A stretch of 64,000 nt of DNA from Streptomyces lydicus. GTDB lineage: Bacteria > Actinomycetota > Actinomycetes > Streptomycetales > Streptomycetaceae. Both the position numbers and the translations under genes were made by a program. The first letter of the stretch is position 1, and every line of letters starts with the position of its first letter. The notes beneath the pieces were generated by a model. That model was not told where the DNA came from, searched no databases, and saw nothing but the letters and a program-made list of their open reading frames with translations. Positions 1-7,977 of this stretch are shown here, one piece after another. The DNA is taken from positions 62,001 to 126,000 of the forward strand of contig NZ_JNZA01000017.1 in NCBI RefSeq assembly GCF_000717345.1. The letters are read 5' to 3'.

Positions 1-350
1 GGGCCTTCCCGGCGCTGCCCGGAATGCTGCGACGCCGTCTTGGACGCACCTGCCGTCAATGACGCGGTGTCGTCGATGCCGTCCGGGCCCCGTTCCCCTT
101 TCCGCGAGGTGGCGGGCGGAGTACCGGCGGGTCCGCGCGACGGGCGCCCTTACGCGTCCGTGAGCGCAGCTGGACCACCCGCCGGCCCTTGGCCCCGCGG
201 CCCTCCCGCCTGCCCGTAGCCGTACGCCTTTCGCGCGTCGTCCCTGGACGTACGTCGTCACCGGCCGTCGTACGGGTGCCGGAGTGCCGCTCACCGACGA
301 GGCCGTGCCATGCCGTGGTGCGGCCCGCATCTCCCGAAGGACATGTGGTG
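1..350. other. Left edge, no gene recognised
   Basis: No coding region is convincing here. Open frames on both strands are arginine- and proline-rich, as expected by chance in GC-rich DNA. The frame of the downstream sigma-factor gene stays open back to a GTG at 189, but that extension lacks any sigma-factor feature and the gene has a better start at 348-351. Confidence 0.5.
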
Positions 351-971
351 ATGATTCCTGCCCTTGACGGTCTGGCCGGTGGCAAGCGGACGGCCGCGGA
401 CGACGCGCAGTTGACGGCCCTGGCCCTGGCCGCCCGGGACGGTGACCCTGACGCCGTCGAGCGCTTCATCCGCTCCTCCCACCGCCATGTATGGCGGTTC
501 GTGGCACACCTGAGCGGCGAAACGCACACCGCCGACGACCTCGCCCAGGAGACGTTTCTGCGCGCCCTCACCAGCCTGCCGCGATTCGCCGGCCGCTCCT
601 GCGCCCGCACCTGGCTCCTGTCGATCGCCCGTCGCGTGGTGATCGACCGCTACCGCTCCGCCGCCGCCCGTCCGCGCATCGCCGACGTCGACGACTGGCA
701 GGCGGTCGCGGAACACCGCCAGCCCCTCTGCCTGCCGGGCTTCGACGACGGGCTGGCGCTGAGTGAGTTGCTGGACGCGCTGGAGGGTGAGCGGCGCGAG
801 GCATTCGTGCTCACACAGTTGGTCGGCCTGCCGTACGCGGATGCTGCGGCCGTCGTGGGCTGCCCCATCGGCACGGTCCGCTCCCGGGTGGCCCGCGCCC
901 GCGCCGACCTCATCGCCTGGCTGACGTCCGCCGAGACCTGCGCACGGGCCTGCCAGACGTGCGCAGCGTGA
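351..971 (+). CDS. ECF-type RNA polymerase sigma factor with Cys-rich C-terminus
   Basis: The predicted product is about 206 residues and would direct core RNA polymerase to a specific promoter set. Region 2 is visible as RHVWRFVAHLSGETHTADDL followed by AQETFLRAL. Region 4 carries the helix-turn-helix GLPYADAAAVVGCPIGTVRS. The start is chosen at ATG 351 (GTG 348 is equally possible) because GAAGGA at 336-341 sits 6-9 bases upstream. The last residues, ETCARACQTCAA, hold three cysteines, which could bind metal or sense redox state; that is inference. No anti-sigma gene lies next to it: the neighbour is a convergent LysR gene. ECF identity is firm; the target regulon is unknown. Confidence 0.88.
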   Translation: MIPALDGLAGGKRTAADDAQLTALALAARDGDPDAVERFIRSSHRHVWRFVAHLSGETHTADDLAQETFLRALTSLPRFAGRSCARTWLLSIARRVVIDRYRSAAARPRIADVDDWQAVAEHRQPLCLPGFDDGLALSELLDALEGERREAFVLTQLVGLPYADAAAVVGCPIGTVRSRVARARADLIAWLTSAETCARACQTCAA

Positions 972-1215
972 CCACTTCCGGTGGCGAGTGTCCCGGTCTC
1001 GCCGTCCCATGCCCTCGGCCTGGTCACTTCCGGAGCCGCCGCTCGCCAAGCTCACCTAGGATCCCGTGCTCCTTCCGGTTCACGCCGCCGAACCCAACGT
1101 ATGGCCAGGGTTGCCTGCCGCCGCCCGTTGCTCGGGTCCAACACCGAAGTGCGGGGCCTGGATTGCAGGCGGCGGTCAGCGCCACGGTTCCATGATCGGT
1201 GGGCGTGGTTCGGTG

Positions 1216-2121
1216 TCAGAGGGTTCGGGCCGCGGCGGCGTCGCGGAGGAGTCCGGCGAAGGTCAGGGCGGCGGGGGTGAGCGAGTGATCGGCCATGCGG
1301 ACCAGGAGGATGCGGCGGACGGGGGCCGGCGGCTGGAGGGGCAGGACGTTGACGCCGGGTCGGATGCCCTCCAGGGCCAGGGTGGGAGCAAGGGCGACGC
1401 CGATGCCGGCGGCGACCATGGCCTGGGCTTCCTGGTAGTCGTGGGCCTCGTAGGCGATGTGGGGCTCGAAGCCGACGGCGCGGCAGCCGCGGACGAGGGC
1501 TTCGGCCACCGGGTGACGGTCGGCGCGGGTGATCCAGGGGTCGTGTGCGAAGTCGGCGAGTGAGGCGGCGTCGCGGCCGGCGAGTGGATGGTGGTCGCTG
1601 ACGAGAAGAGCCGGCGGGTCATCGAGGAGTGGGGTGATGACGATGTCCTCCCGGTCGATTCGGCTCCAGTCGTAGTCCCACATCAGCGACATTTCGATCT
1701 CCCGGTTCTCCAGCATCGTCCAGAGCCCGGCGATGCGGGCGCTGCGGACGGTCAGCCGTACGTCGGGGTGGGCGTCCCGGAAGGCGATCACGGCCTGCGG
1801 GAGGAGCGAGGCGCCGACGGTGGGGAAGGTGCCGATGCGCAGCGTGCCCGCACGCAGACCGGCGTAGTCGGCGAGTTCGTTTTCCGCGGCCTGCAGTTCG
1901 CGTTCGATCCGTTGCCCTCGTTCGGCCAGCGCCCGTCCGGCGTCGGTGAGGGTGACGCCCCGGGCGTGGCGTTCCAGCAGGGGCTGGCCTGCCTCCGTTT
2001 CCAGGCGGCTGATCTGCTGCGATACCGCTGACGGGGTGTAGTTGAGGGCGCGGGCTGTCGCGGTCACCGAGCCGCGCCGGGCGACCTCCGTGAACAGCAG
2101 GATGCGCCGGACGTCGAGCAT
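1216..2121 (-). CDS. LysR-family transcriptional regulator
   Basis: The N-terminal winged helix-turn-helix (MLDVRRILLFTEVARRGSV, then TATARALNYTPSAVSQQISR) and the periplasmic-binding-like effector domain of about 210 residues are typical of LysR regulators, which are usually near 300 residues; this one is 301. Start ATG 2121 is preferred over a codon at 2142 because GGAGG lies 7 bases upstream. It is divergent from the prpF-like/dicarboxylate-carrier pair, so by the usual LysR logic it probably controls that operon in response to its substrate, a carboxylic acid. The ligand cannot be read from sequence. Confidence 0.92.
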   Translation of the reverse strand: MLDVRRILLFTEVARRGSVTATARALNYTPSAVSQQISRLETEAGQPLLERHARGVTLTDAGRALAERGQRIERELQAAENELADYAGLRAGTLRIGTFPTVGASLLPQAVIAFRDAHPDVRLTVRSARIAGLWTMLENREIEMSLMWDYDWSRIDREDIVITPLLDDPPALLVSDHHPLAGRDAASLADFAHDPWITRADRHPVAEALVRGCRAVGFEPHIAYEAHDYQEAQAMVAAGIGVALAPTLALEGIRPGVNVLPLQPPAPVRRILLVRMADHSLTPAALTFAGLLRDAAAARTL

Positions 2122-2267
2122 GCCGCCACCTCCAGCGTTCACTTGAGCTTAATGGCCATGCAGATTTCCGAGATTGTACTTCACGCTGCCGTAACCCACC
2201 GTGGAGGACACCCCGCACGGCGAGACCGTCGGTGGACTTCCCCTTCCATGGCTGTGAGGAGTCAGTT

Positions 2268-3386
2268 GTGCTGCGTCTGCAGGGCGAGATGATCCGCGGA
2301 GGAACCAGCAAGTGCTGGATCTTCGACCACCGCGACGTGGCCGCCACGGGCGTGGACGTCAGTGCCCTCCTGCTCGCTGCCTTCAACGCCGCCGACCCCC
2401 GCCAGATCGACGGCGTGGGCGGCGCCTCCTCCACCACCTCCAAGGCCGCCGTCGTACAGGCGTCGACCCAGGCCGGCGTGGATGTCGAGTACGCCTTCGC
2501 GCAGGTCGGCATCGGCGACGAGCGCGTGGAGTGGGCCAGCAACTGCGGCAACTGCGCCACCGCCGTGGCCCTGTACGCCGTCCACCACGATCTCGTGCCG
2601 ATCGCGTCGGACACCACCACCGTCCGCATGCTCAACGTCAACACCGGGGCCCGCCTCACCGGCACGATCCCCACCCCCGCAGGCGTGGCCCCGGAGGAGG
2701 GCACGGCCGTGGTGCCGGGTACCTCGGCACGGGGCGTGCCGGTCCTGCTCGGGTTTCAGGACCCGGCGGGCTCGACGACCGGCCGCGCTCTGCCGACCGG
2801 CCGGGCACTGGACGAGCTGACCGGCCCGGACGGCCCCGTCGAGGCTTCCCTGGTGGACGCCGGCGCGCCGGCCGCGCTGTTCGAGGCCAAGGCGTTCGGC
2901 CTCGACAGCACGGAATCCCTCACCACGTTCGCCACCGCAGTGCCCGCGCTGACACTGCTGCGCCGCCAGGCAGCGCTGGCCATGGGCCTGGCCCGCGAGG
3001 GTGATCGGGTCAGCCACGCGGTGCCGAAGGTGGGCATCGTCGCGCGACCCGCTCCCTATCGCACCACACAGGGCACACTCGTCAACCAGGACGAGTACGA
3101 CCTGGCCGTACGCATGGTCTCCATGCACGCCCCACATCCGGCGATCGGCCTGACCTCCGCCGTGGCTCTGGCCACGGCCGCCGCCACCCCCGGCACCCTC
3201 GCCCACCGCGTCGCCCGGCAGACCGCCGACGGAACGCTGCGCCTGGGCACCCCCGCCGGCGTGGTCACCACCCAAGCCGTCCCCGCACCGGACGGCGCGT
3301 CCCCCACGGTGCTGCTGCACCGCGCTGCCCGGCGTATCGCCCGAGCCGAACTCCTCGTTCCCGTCCTGGAAGGACGCCCCGCATGA
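2268..3386 (+). CDS. PrpF-family isomerase (methylaconitate/aconitate/oxalomesaconate type)
   Basis: The early motif MIRGGTSK is the signature of PrpF proteins, which have a diaminopimelate-epimerase-like fold and shift double bonds in unsaturated tri- and dicarboxylates. Members include the 2-methylaconitate isomerase PrpF, 4-oxalomesaconate tautomerase and methylitaconate isomerase. Cysteines in the NCGNCATAV segment are candidate acid/base residues. The length (372 residues) fits the family. Start GTG 2268 follows TGAGGAG at 2255-2261; the frame is open from 2232. The gene overlaps the next one by ATGA, so the two are translationally coupled. No acnD or methylcitrate gene is nearby, so a role in catabolism of an imported tricarboxylate such as aconitate is more likely than propionate use. 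Confidence 0.85.
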   Translation: MLRLQGEMIRGGTSKCWIFDHRDVAATGVDVSALLLAAFNAADPRQIDGVGGASSTTSKAAVVQASTQAGVDVEYAFAQVGIGDERVEWASNCGNCATAVALYAVHHDLVPIASDTTTVRMLNVNTGARLTGTIPTPAGVAPEEGTAVVPGTSARGVPVLLGFQDPAGSTTGRALPTGRALDELTGPDGPVEASLVDAGAPAALFEAKAFGLDSTESLTTFATAVPALTLLRRQAALAMGLAREGDRVSHAVPKVGIVARPAPYRTTQGTLVNQDEYDLAVRMVSMHAPHPAIGLTSAVALATAAATPGTLAHRVARQTADGTLRLGTPAGVVTTQAVPAPDGASPTVLLHRAARRIARAELLVPVLEGRPA

Positions 3387-4798
3387 GCCGCAACGACGCC
3401 GCCCCGGGTACCGTCACCGCACCACCGGGCCGCATCCGCCGGATGCTGCCCCACCTCTACATCCAGTGCCTGATCGGCGTCCTCCTCGGCGCCGCCGTGG
3501 GCGGGCTGTGGCCGTCCGTCGGCGCCGACCTCAAACCGCTCGGCGACGGCTTCATCGCGCTGGTGAAGATGTTCATCGCGCCGATCATCTTCTGCACGGT
3601 CGTCCACGGCATCGCCTCCATGGGCAACGCCCGCGCGGTCGGCCGGGTGAGCCTGAAGGCTCTGGTCTACTTCGAGGTGCTGACCACCGTGGCCATGGTG
3701 ATCGGCCTGGTCGTCGTCAACATCGTCAAGCCGGGCAGCGGTCTGCACATCGACCTCTCGACCCTGTCCACGAAGGGCCTCCCGCCGGAGACGACCACGG
3801 CCCACGAGGGCTTCGCCGCCTTCCTCCTCACCATCATCCCGGCCACCCTGGTCAGCGCCCTGACCGGCAACGAGATCCTGCCGGTGCTGCTGGTGTCGGT
3901 GCTGTTCGGCTTCGGTCTGCACGCCAGCGGAGAGGCCGGCCTGGGGATCGCCCGGGGCGTCGAGAAGTTCTGCACGGTCCTGTTCACGCTCATCCGCTGG
4001 ATCATGCGGCTGGCCCCCATCGGCGCGTTCGGCTCGATGGCCTTCACCATCGGCAACTACGGCCTGGGCACCCTGCGCCACCTGGCCCTGCTGGTCGGCT
4101 CGTTCTGGCTGACCGCCCTCTTCTTCGTCCTGGTCGTCCTCGGGACCGTGATGCGCCTGAACGGACTGCGGATGCTGCCCTTCCTGCGCTACATCAAGGA
4201 AGAGCTGCTGATCGTCCTGGGCACCTCCTCCACCGAGCCCGTCCTGCCGCGCATGATGGCCAAGCTCCAGCACGCGGGCGCCTCGAAACCGGTCGTCGGC
4301 ATCACGCTGCCCGCCGGGTACTCCTTCAACCTCGACGGCACTGCCATCTACCTGACCATGGGCTCGGTCTTCCTCGCCCAGGCCCTCGGTATCGACCTCA
4401 GCCTCACCCAGCAGCTGACCATGCTCGCCGTCATGCTGCTCACCTCCAAGGGCGCCGCAGGCGTCACCGGCTCCGGCTTCATCGCCCTGGCCGCCACCCT
4501 CAGCGCCGTACCGCACGTCCCGGTCGCCGCCCTCGCGCTGGTCTTCGGCGTCGACCGGTTCATGTCCGAAGCCCGCGCCCTGACCAGCCTGGTCGGCAAC
4601 GGCGTCGCCACCCTGGCCGTCGCCCGCTGGGAGGGCGAACTGGACGAGGACCGCGCCAAGGCCGTCCTGCGCGGAGAGATCCCCTACACCCCTGCCCCCG
4701 CTCCTTCTGCGGTGACAGCCGAGCCCGATCCGAAGCAGACGCCCGCACCCGAGGCGATGCCCGAACCAACCCGCGACCCGGTGCCCACCGCAAGCTGA
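3383..4798 (+). CDS. DctA/GltP-type dicarboxylate:cation symporter
   Basis: A 471-residue membrane protein of the sodium/proton:dicarboxylate symporter family. About eight hydrophobic segments run from residue 20 to 420. The re-entrant serine-rich loop (GTSSTEPVLPRM) and the substrate-binding region (AGYSFNLDGTAIY, then GAAGVTGSGFIALAATL) are both present. The C-terminal 40 residues are a Pro/Ala-rich tail. It overlaps the PrpF-like gene by 4 bases. The pair plausibly imports and isomerises one carboxylate, with the LysR gene as regulator. The exact substrate is not determinable. Confidence 0.93.
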   Translation: MSRNDAAPGTVTAPPGRIRRMLPHLYIQCLIGVLLGAAVGGLWPSVGADLKPLGDGFIALVKMFIAPIIFCTVVHGIASMGNARAVGRVSLKALVYFEVLTTVAMVIGLVVVNIVKPGSGLHIDLSTLSTKGLPPETTTAHEGFAAFLLTIIPATLVSALTGNEILPVLLVSVLFGFGLHASGEAGLGIARGVEKFCTVLFTLIRWIMRLAPIGAFGSMAFTIGNYGLGTLRHLALLVGSFWLTALFFVLVVLGTVMRLNGLRMLPFLRYIKEELLIVLGTSSTEPVLPRMMAKLQHAGASKPVVGITLPAGYSFNLDGTAIYLTMGSVFLAQALGIDLSLTQQLTMLAVMLLTSKGAAGVTGSGFIALAATLSAVPHVPVAALALVFGVDRFMSEARALTSLVGNGVATLAVARWEGELDEDRAKAVLRGEIPYTPAPAPSAVTAEPDPKQTPAPEAMPEPTRDPVPTAS

Positions 4799-4803
4799 TA
4801 TGG

Positions 4804-4850
4804 CGTGGGCGGGCCGGCCCAGAGCAGATGCTCCGGGCCGGCCGCCCACG
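4804..4850 (+). terminator. Rho-independent-type hairpin after the dctA-like gene
   Basis: The arms CGTGGGCGGGCCGGCCC and GGGCCGGCCGCCCACG pair over 16 bases with a single-base bulge and a 14-base loop, starting 6 bases after the stop codon. There is no U-tract, as is common in Streptomyces. Confidence 0.75.
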
Positions 4851-5138
4851 TCTCAACAGGACGTCGTACTCGCCGTCCGGGCTGATCAGGAACGTCCGGT
4901 CCTCCAGTACGCCCAGCCTTCCAACCGCTGATCAAGTCCGGCGCACGCCGCGCAGAACTCCCGCGTCGTCTGCCGTTTCGGCGATCAGGGATCCGCGGAT
5001 TTCCCGGCGTGAGCGAGGTACCTGTCCGTACGGTCCGCGCGGGAGGTGCGTCAGGTGGCCAGGATGCGGAACCGGACCTTCATGGACTGATCACGGCCCG
5101 AGGGTCGAACCGCTGGTGCCGCAGCGCGAGCGCGGCAC
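4851..5138. other. Intergenic, decayed mobile-element DNA
   Basis: No intact gene is visible. On the minus strand around 4854-4926 a short open stretch reads LEDRTFLISPDGEYDVLL, which looks like a piece of a recombinase or transposon protein, but it is too short to assign. The next features downstream are clear transposon fragments. Confidence 0.4.
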
Positions 5139-5348
5139 CGACGAGACGGTACTGCCGAGGACTACCAGCAGATCATGGACGCGGTGCGACGGGCGGATAC
5201 GCCGGTTATGGCCAAGCAGGTCTGCGGTGAGCTGGGGATGTCCCAAGAGCCGGCCCGCTCGGAGGCGATGCGCTCGAAGCTGAACCGACTGGCCGAGCGG
5301 GGCTGGCTGCGCAAGCTGGCCGACGGGTAGTTCACCACCACGCTGTGA
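5139..5348 (+). pseudogene. Fragment of transposon-associated winged-helix protein
   Basis: The frame containing EDYQQIMDAVRRADTPVMAK, then QVCGELGMSQEP, RSEAMRSKLNRLAERGWLRK and LADG resembles the C-terminal winged-helix part of small proteins that accompany Streptomyces transposases. An in-frame TAG at 5328-5330 is followed by FTTTL and a second stop, so the normal ending (DGxFTTTL) seems to have gained a stop codon. There is no start codon with a ribosome site, and the N-terminal half is missing. Identity rests on recognition only. Confidence 0.5.
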
Positions 5349-5439
5349 GTGTGGCCCAGCAACGGCAAGCAGCACGGGCCGTAACGCCGGTGCCTCCGGC
5401 GGAAGTTGATACATCATGTCAAAGAAAACCAGCCCCGCC

Positions 5440-5758
5440 GGGGGCGCTGAGACGGTTGTCCACCAGTCCAGTCTGCAGCTGTCCACGGCCACCCTGACCT
5501 TCCTCGGCGACCCTGCTGCGCGGCCATCTGAAGAAGATCCGCTCCCGGTGGCGGAAGCTGACGGTGCGTCGTTGGGTCCTGGAGGTGATCGAACTGCTTG
5601 CCGCACGGGCCCGGTGCCTGGAGCGCGCGCTGAAGAAGGTCATCCGAACGGGTGGCCGCATCGTCCTGATCGACGGCACTCTGATCCGCACCCGGCGCCG
5701 CACAGGAGCGGACAACCGCCGCAACTACAGCGGGAAACACAAGGCCCCAGGGGCGTGA
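5440..5758 (+). pseudogene. IS5-type transposase remnant (frameshifted, truncated)
   Basis: The stretch reads LQLSTATLTFLGD, then after a one-base shift near 5512 LLRGHLKKIRSRWRKL, VLEVIELLAARARCLERALK and VLIDGTLIRTRRRTGADNRR with NYSGKHKAPG. The DGT and YSGKHK elements are characteristic of IS5-family DDE transposases, where the first catalytic Asp lies in the DGT motif. The frame ends at 5758 just after this motif, so the rest of the catalytic domain is missing. It is a dead element. Confidence 0.75.
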
Positions 5759-5764
5759 GCCAGG

Positions 5765-6595
5765 TCATCCACGCAGGAATGCCGCCGTGGTCGCCACGAA
5801 CCGGTCGGCGTCGTCGCACCACGGATAGTGGCCCGCGCCCGGTTGCACCACGAGTGTGGCGTCAGGGAACACCTCCGTGAACTTGGCCGCGGACACCGGC
5901 GGGCTGTTCAAGTCGAACTCCCCGGTGAGCAGCAGAACGGGGGCCTTGCAGGCGGCGAGCGCCGCACGAGTGCTCTCCGGGTTGAAGGCGCCCTCAGCCG
6001 CGAAGTGAGCGACAGATTCCTGGTTGCGGGGCTGGCTGGCCGTGTGGTGCTGCTGTGCCGTGGCGTCCCACCGGCCCCAGAAGAAGGGGGCGACGGCTTC
6101 CCAGTCGCTGCCCGTGCCCTCGGTGATCGCCTGCAGGGCGGCGAACGCTTCCGGGAACCACGGCTCGTTCTTGCGAAGCTGAGCGAGCTCGCGCCGCGTC
6201 TCTCCCGTGATCGCTACACCGACAGCGCGGGTGCTGGGGCCGATCAGGGCGAGCTTGCTGACTCTCTCCGGGTATCCGGCCGCGTATTGCGTCGCAATGT
6301 TCGTGCCGGCGGAATGGCCGAGCAAGTCCATCCGGGGAAGGTCTAGGTGCTTGCGCAGCGCCTCGACATCCTCGACCAGGCGGTCGCAGCGGTAGGAGGA
6401 AGTGTCGTCGGGAATCGCGGACCGGCCGGTGCCGCGAAGGTCCAGGAGGACCAGCTGGCGGTACGCGGACAGGCCGCCGAGGTCGCCGAGGTACGTGGAG
6501 TCCGTAGGACCTCCCGGGATGCAGACGAGCGGATCGCCCTCACCGATGACGCGGTAGGCGAGCTGGGTTCCGTCGGGCGCGGAGAAGGTAGGCAT
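5765..6595 (-). CDS. Alpha/beta hydrolase
   Basis: The protein of about 276 residues contains the oxyanion-hole region VCIPGGPTD, the nucleophile elbow GHSAGT (Ser), the acidic residue region LLTGEFDLNSP and the final catalytic His in GAGHYPWCDD, giving a complete triad. Start ATG 6595 follows GCAGGA 8 bases upstream; ATG 6616 in the same frame is possible but lies inside the operator. It resembles proline iminopeptidase-like hydrolases, and no leader peptide is visible. It is divergent from an HTH regulator gene across three 13-bp operator-like repeats, so it is probably that regulator's target. Confidence 0.9.
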   Translation of the reverse strand: MPTFSAPDGTQLAYRVIGEGDPLVCIPGGPTDSTYLGDLGGLSAYRQLVLLDLRGTGRSAIPDDTSSYRCDRLVEDVEALRKHLDLPRMDLLGHSAGTNIATQYAAGYPERVSKLALIGPSTRAVGVAITGETRRELAQLRKNEPWFPEAFAALQAITEGTGSDWEAVAPFFWGRWDATAQQHHTASQPRNQESVAHFAAEGAFNPESTRAALAACKAPVLLLTGEFDLNSPPVSAAKFTEVFPDATLVVQPGAGHYPWCDDADRFVATTAAFLRG

Positions 6596-6614
6596 GCTGC
6601 GGATCCTGCCAGTC

Positions 6615-6672
6615 ATAACCTGGTTATACAACTGGGTTATGAGAGCGATGCCGTGGTGTATAACCGGGTTGT
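6615..6672. promoter_or_regulatory. Three 13-bp operator-like palindromes
   Basis: The palindrome ATAACC-T-GGTTAT lies at 6615-6627. ACAACT-G-GGTTAT follows directly at 6628-6640, and ATAACC-G-GGTTGT lies at 6660-6672. They occupy the gap between the divergent hydrolase and HTH genes, the third overlapping the regulator start region. Repeated, evenly built palindromes in a shared promoter region indicate a binding array for a dimeric regulator, most simply the adjacent HTH protein. That assignment is inference. Confidence 0.75.
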
Positions 6673-7273
6673 GGCACGCGAAGAGAGCACGCACCGGACC
6701 CCCGAGACGCTGACCGAGCAACAGGCCGAGCGGCTGCTCGCCGGCATGAACGAGGTCATTCGTGCGGGCGAGGAGATGCGAAAGCTGCGCGCCGAAATGA
6801 TCAAGGTGTTTGCGGGCTTCGGCTGGACGCAGGAACGCATCGCGCAGCTCACGGACATGAGCCAGCCCGCCGTGTCCAAACAGATGGCGAAGCGCAAGAC
6901 CGACGACCCGCAGCCTCCGATGCGGCTCTCCCTCGACCAGTACGACGCTCCCTGGCTCGAAGGGCGGCTGTGGGGCCTCGCTGAGGAAATCTCCGAGACC
7001 GTCCACGAAACCGCCTGCTGCACCCGCTACGTCAACGCACTCGCCCGTGGCAAGAAGCGCTTCACGCCGCAGAACATCGACGAGCTGCGGCGCCTCGTCG
7101 AAGAGGACCTGAGGCTGCACCGGGCAGAGCTGCCCGGCAGTTACCGGGCCGCGTACGACGAGATCAGCCGCGGTCTCGACATCCCCTCGAAGGTCACCCC
7201 CACCGCATCAGCATCTGTACGCCGCTCCATCGCCCACCAGATCCAGCGCGATCTGCTCCAGGAGGACGTGTAG
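6653..7273 (+). CDS. HTH (sigma-70 region 4-like) DNA-binding regulator
   Basis: The product of about 206 residues has an N-terminal region with the helix-turn-helix GWTQERIAQLTDMSQPAVSK. An unassigned C-terminal domain of about 120 residues (QYDAPWLEGRLWGLAEEISE and beyond) follows. The start is uncertain: GTG 6653 has weak GAGAG upstream, while GTG 6656 and GTG 6671 are alternatives. The first codons overlap the third 13-bp palindrome, consistent with autoregulation. I do not recognise a named family beyond the HTH. Confidence 0.75.
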   Translation: MVYNRVVAREESTHRTPETLTEQQAERLLAGMNEVIRAGEEMRKLRAEMIKVFAGFGWTQERIAQLTDMSQPAVSKQMAKRKTDDPQPPMRLSLDQYDAPWLEGRLWGLAEEISETVHETACCTRYVNALARGKKRFTPQNIDELRRLVEEDLRLHRAELPGSYRAAYDEISRGLDIPSKVTPTASASVRRSIAHQIQRDLLQEDV

Positions 7274-7282
7274 GCCGTCCTC

Positions 7283-7387
7283 GTGAACGGCCCTTTCGAC
7301 GAACTTCGCCGCGCAGAGCGCTCTCCCACGGTCAACGACTACTTCCGAGCCGCCGCCCGCGCCGTGGTCACCTACAACCTCTCCTAA
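7283..7387 (+). CDS. Possible 34-residue small ORF downstream of HTH gene
   Basis: GTG 7283 opens a frame reading VNGPFDELRRAERSPTVNDY and ending at TAA 7385-7387. It begins 10 bases after the regulator's stop and keeps GC-rich third positions. The upstream gene ends in CAGGAGGACGTG, so GGAGGA at 7261-7266 may serve as a ribosome site, though rather far away. It might be a small partner protein or simply the relic of a longer reading frame. Confidence 0.3.
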   Translation: MNGPFDELRRAERSPTVNDYFRAAARAVVTYNLS

Positions 7388-7405
7388 TCGCATAGGTGGT
7401 GGTAA

Positions 7406-7810
7406 TCACCTCGGCGCCGTGCCCTTACAACTCTCCTTGACCTTCATCACGTTGAAGATCACCGGGTATTCGGTGATCCGCTGGTTCGGGCCCGGCTGGG
7501 AGCCGCAGATCTTCCACTCAGCCGGGTCGTCCACTGGACGGCCTTGTCCGCTCGCGTCCTTGAATGTCATGTCGAGTTCGGAGCTCATCTGCTCGTACGC
7601 GCGCTGGGCGTTGCCGCCGATGACATCGGGCATGGTGGCGGCGACAGGCGCAGGGTCTGCCGAACGACGCGTCTCGGCGGATCCCGCGCCGGTCGGGGTG
7701 TTCGCCGAGGCATCCGGCACGGACGACGCGCCGCAGGCGGTGACTGAGGCCAGGAGCGAGGCCAGGAGTGTGGCGGTGAGGACGGGTCTCAGAAGCTTGG
7801 TGACGGTCAT
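7406..7810 (-). CDS. Secreted lipoprotein with one PASTA-like domain
   Basis: The 134-residue protein starts with a lipoprotein signal peptide (VLTATLLASLLASVTAC; Cys26 follows the lipobox). After a Thr/Ser/Ala-rich linker comes one PASTA-like unit beginning MPDVIGGNAQRAYEQM and ending VIFNVMKVKESC. PASTA units bind cell-wall muropeptides or serve as spacers. The two cysteines in the domain (KICGS and ESCKG) may form a disulfide outside the cell. It points toward, and converges on, the small ORF after the HTH gene. Confidence 0.8.
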   Translation of the reverse strand: MTVTKLLRPVLTATLLASLLASVTACGASSVPDASANTPTGAGSAETRRSADPAPVAATMPDVIGGNAQRAYEQMSSELDMTFKDASGQGRPVDDPAEWKICGSQPGPNQRITEYPVIFNVMKVKESCKGTAPR

Positions 7811-7977
7811 GTTTCCCCCGAGCGTGATGGCAGTTCGGGACAGTATTCACGGTGAGACCACAGGAAGCACCGCCTTCTGGATCGACTCCAGGTCCGTGGC
7901 CGTACCCGGTCGCAGCTCGGTACGACTGACCGCGGTGGGCTGTTCCTGCAGAGGGGGAGCGGTGCGGAGTCAGCGGG

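Noticed and set aside
3056..4849. A 597-codon open frame on the minus strand across the dicarboxylate carrier
   Set aside because: Composition is Gly/Asp/Gln/Arg shuffle with no domain, antisense to a well-defined membrane protein.
5009..5230. Small plus-strand ORF near the transposon debris
   Set aside because: Different frame from the recognisable winged-helix fragment, low complexity, no ribosome site.
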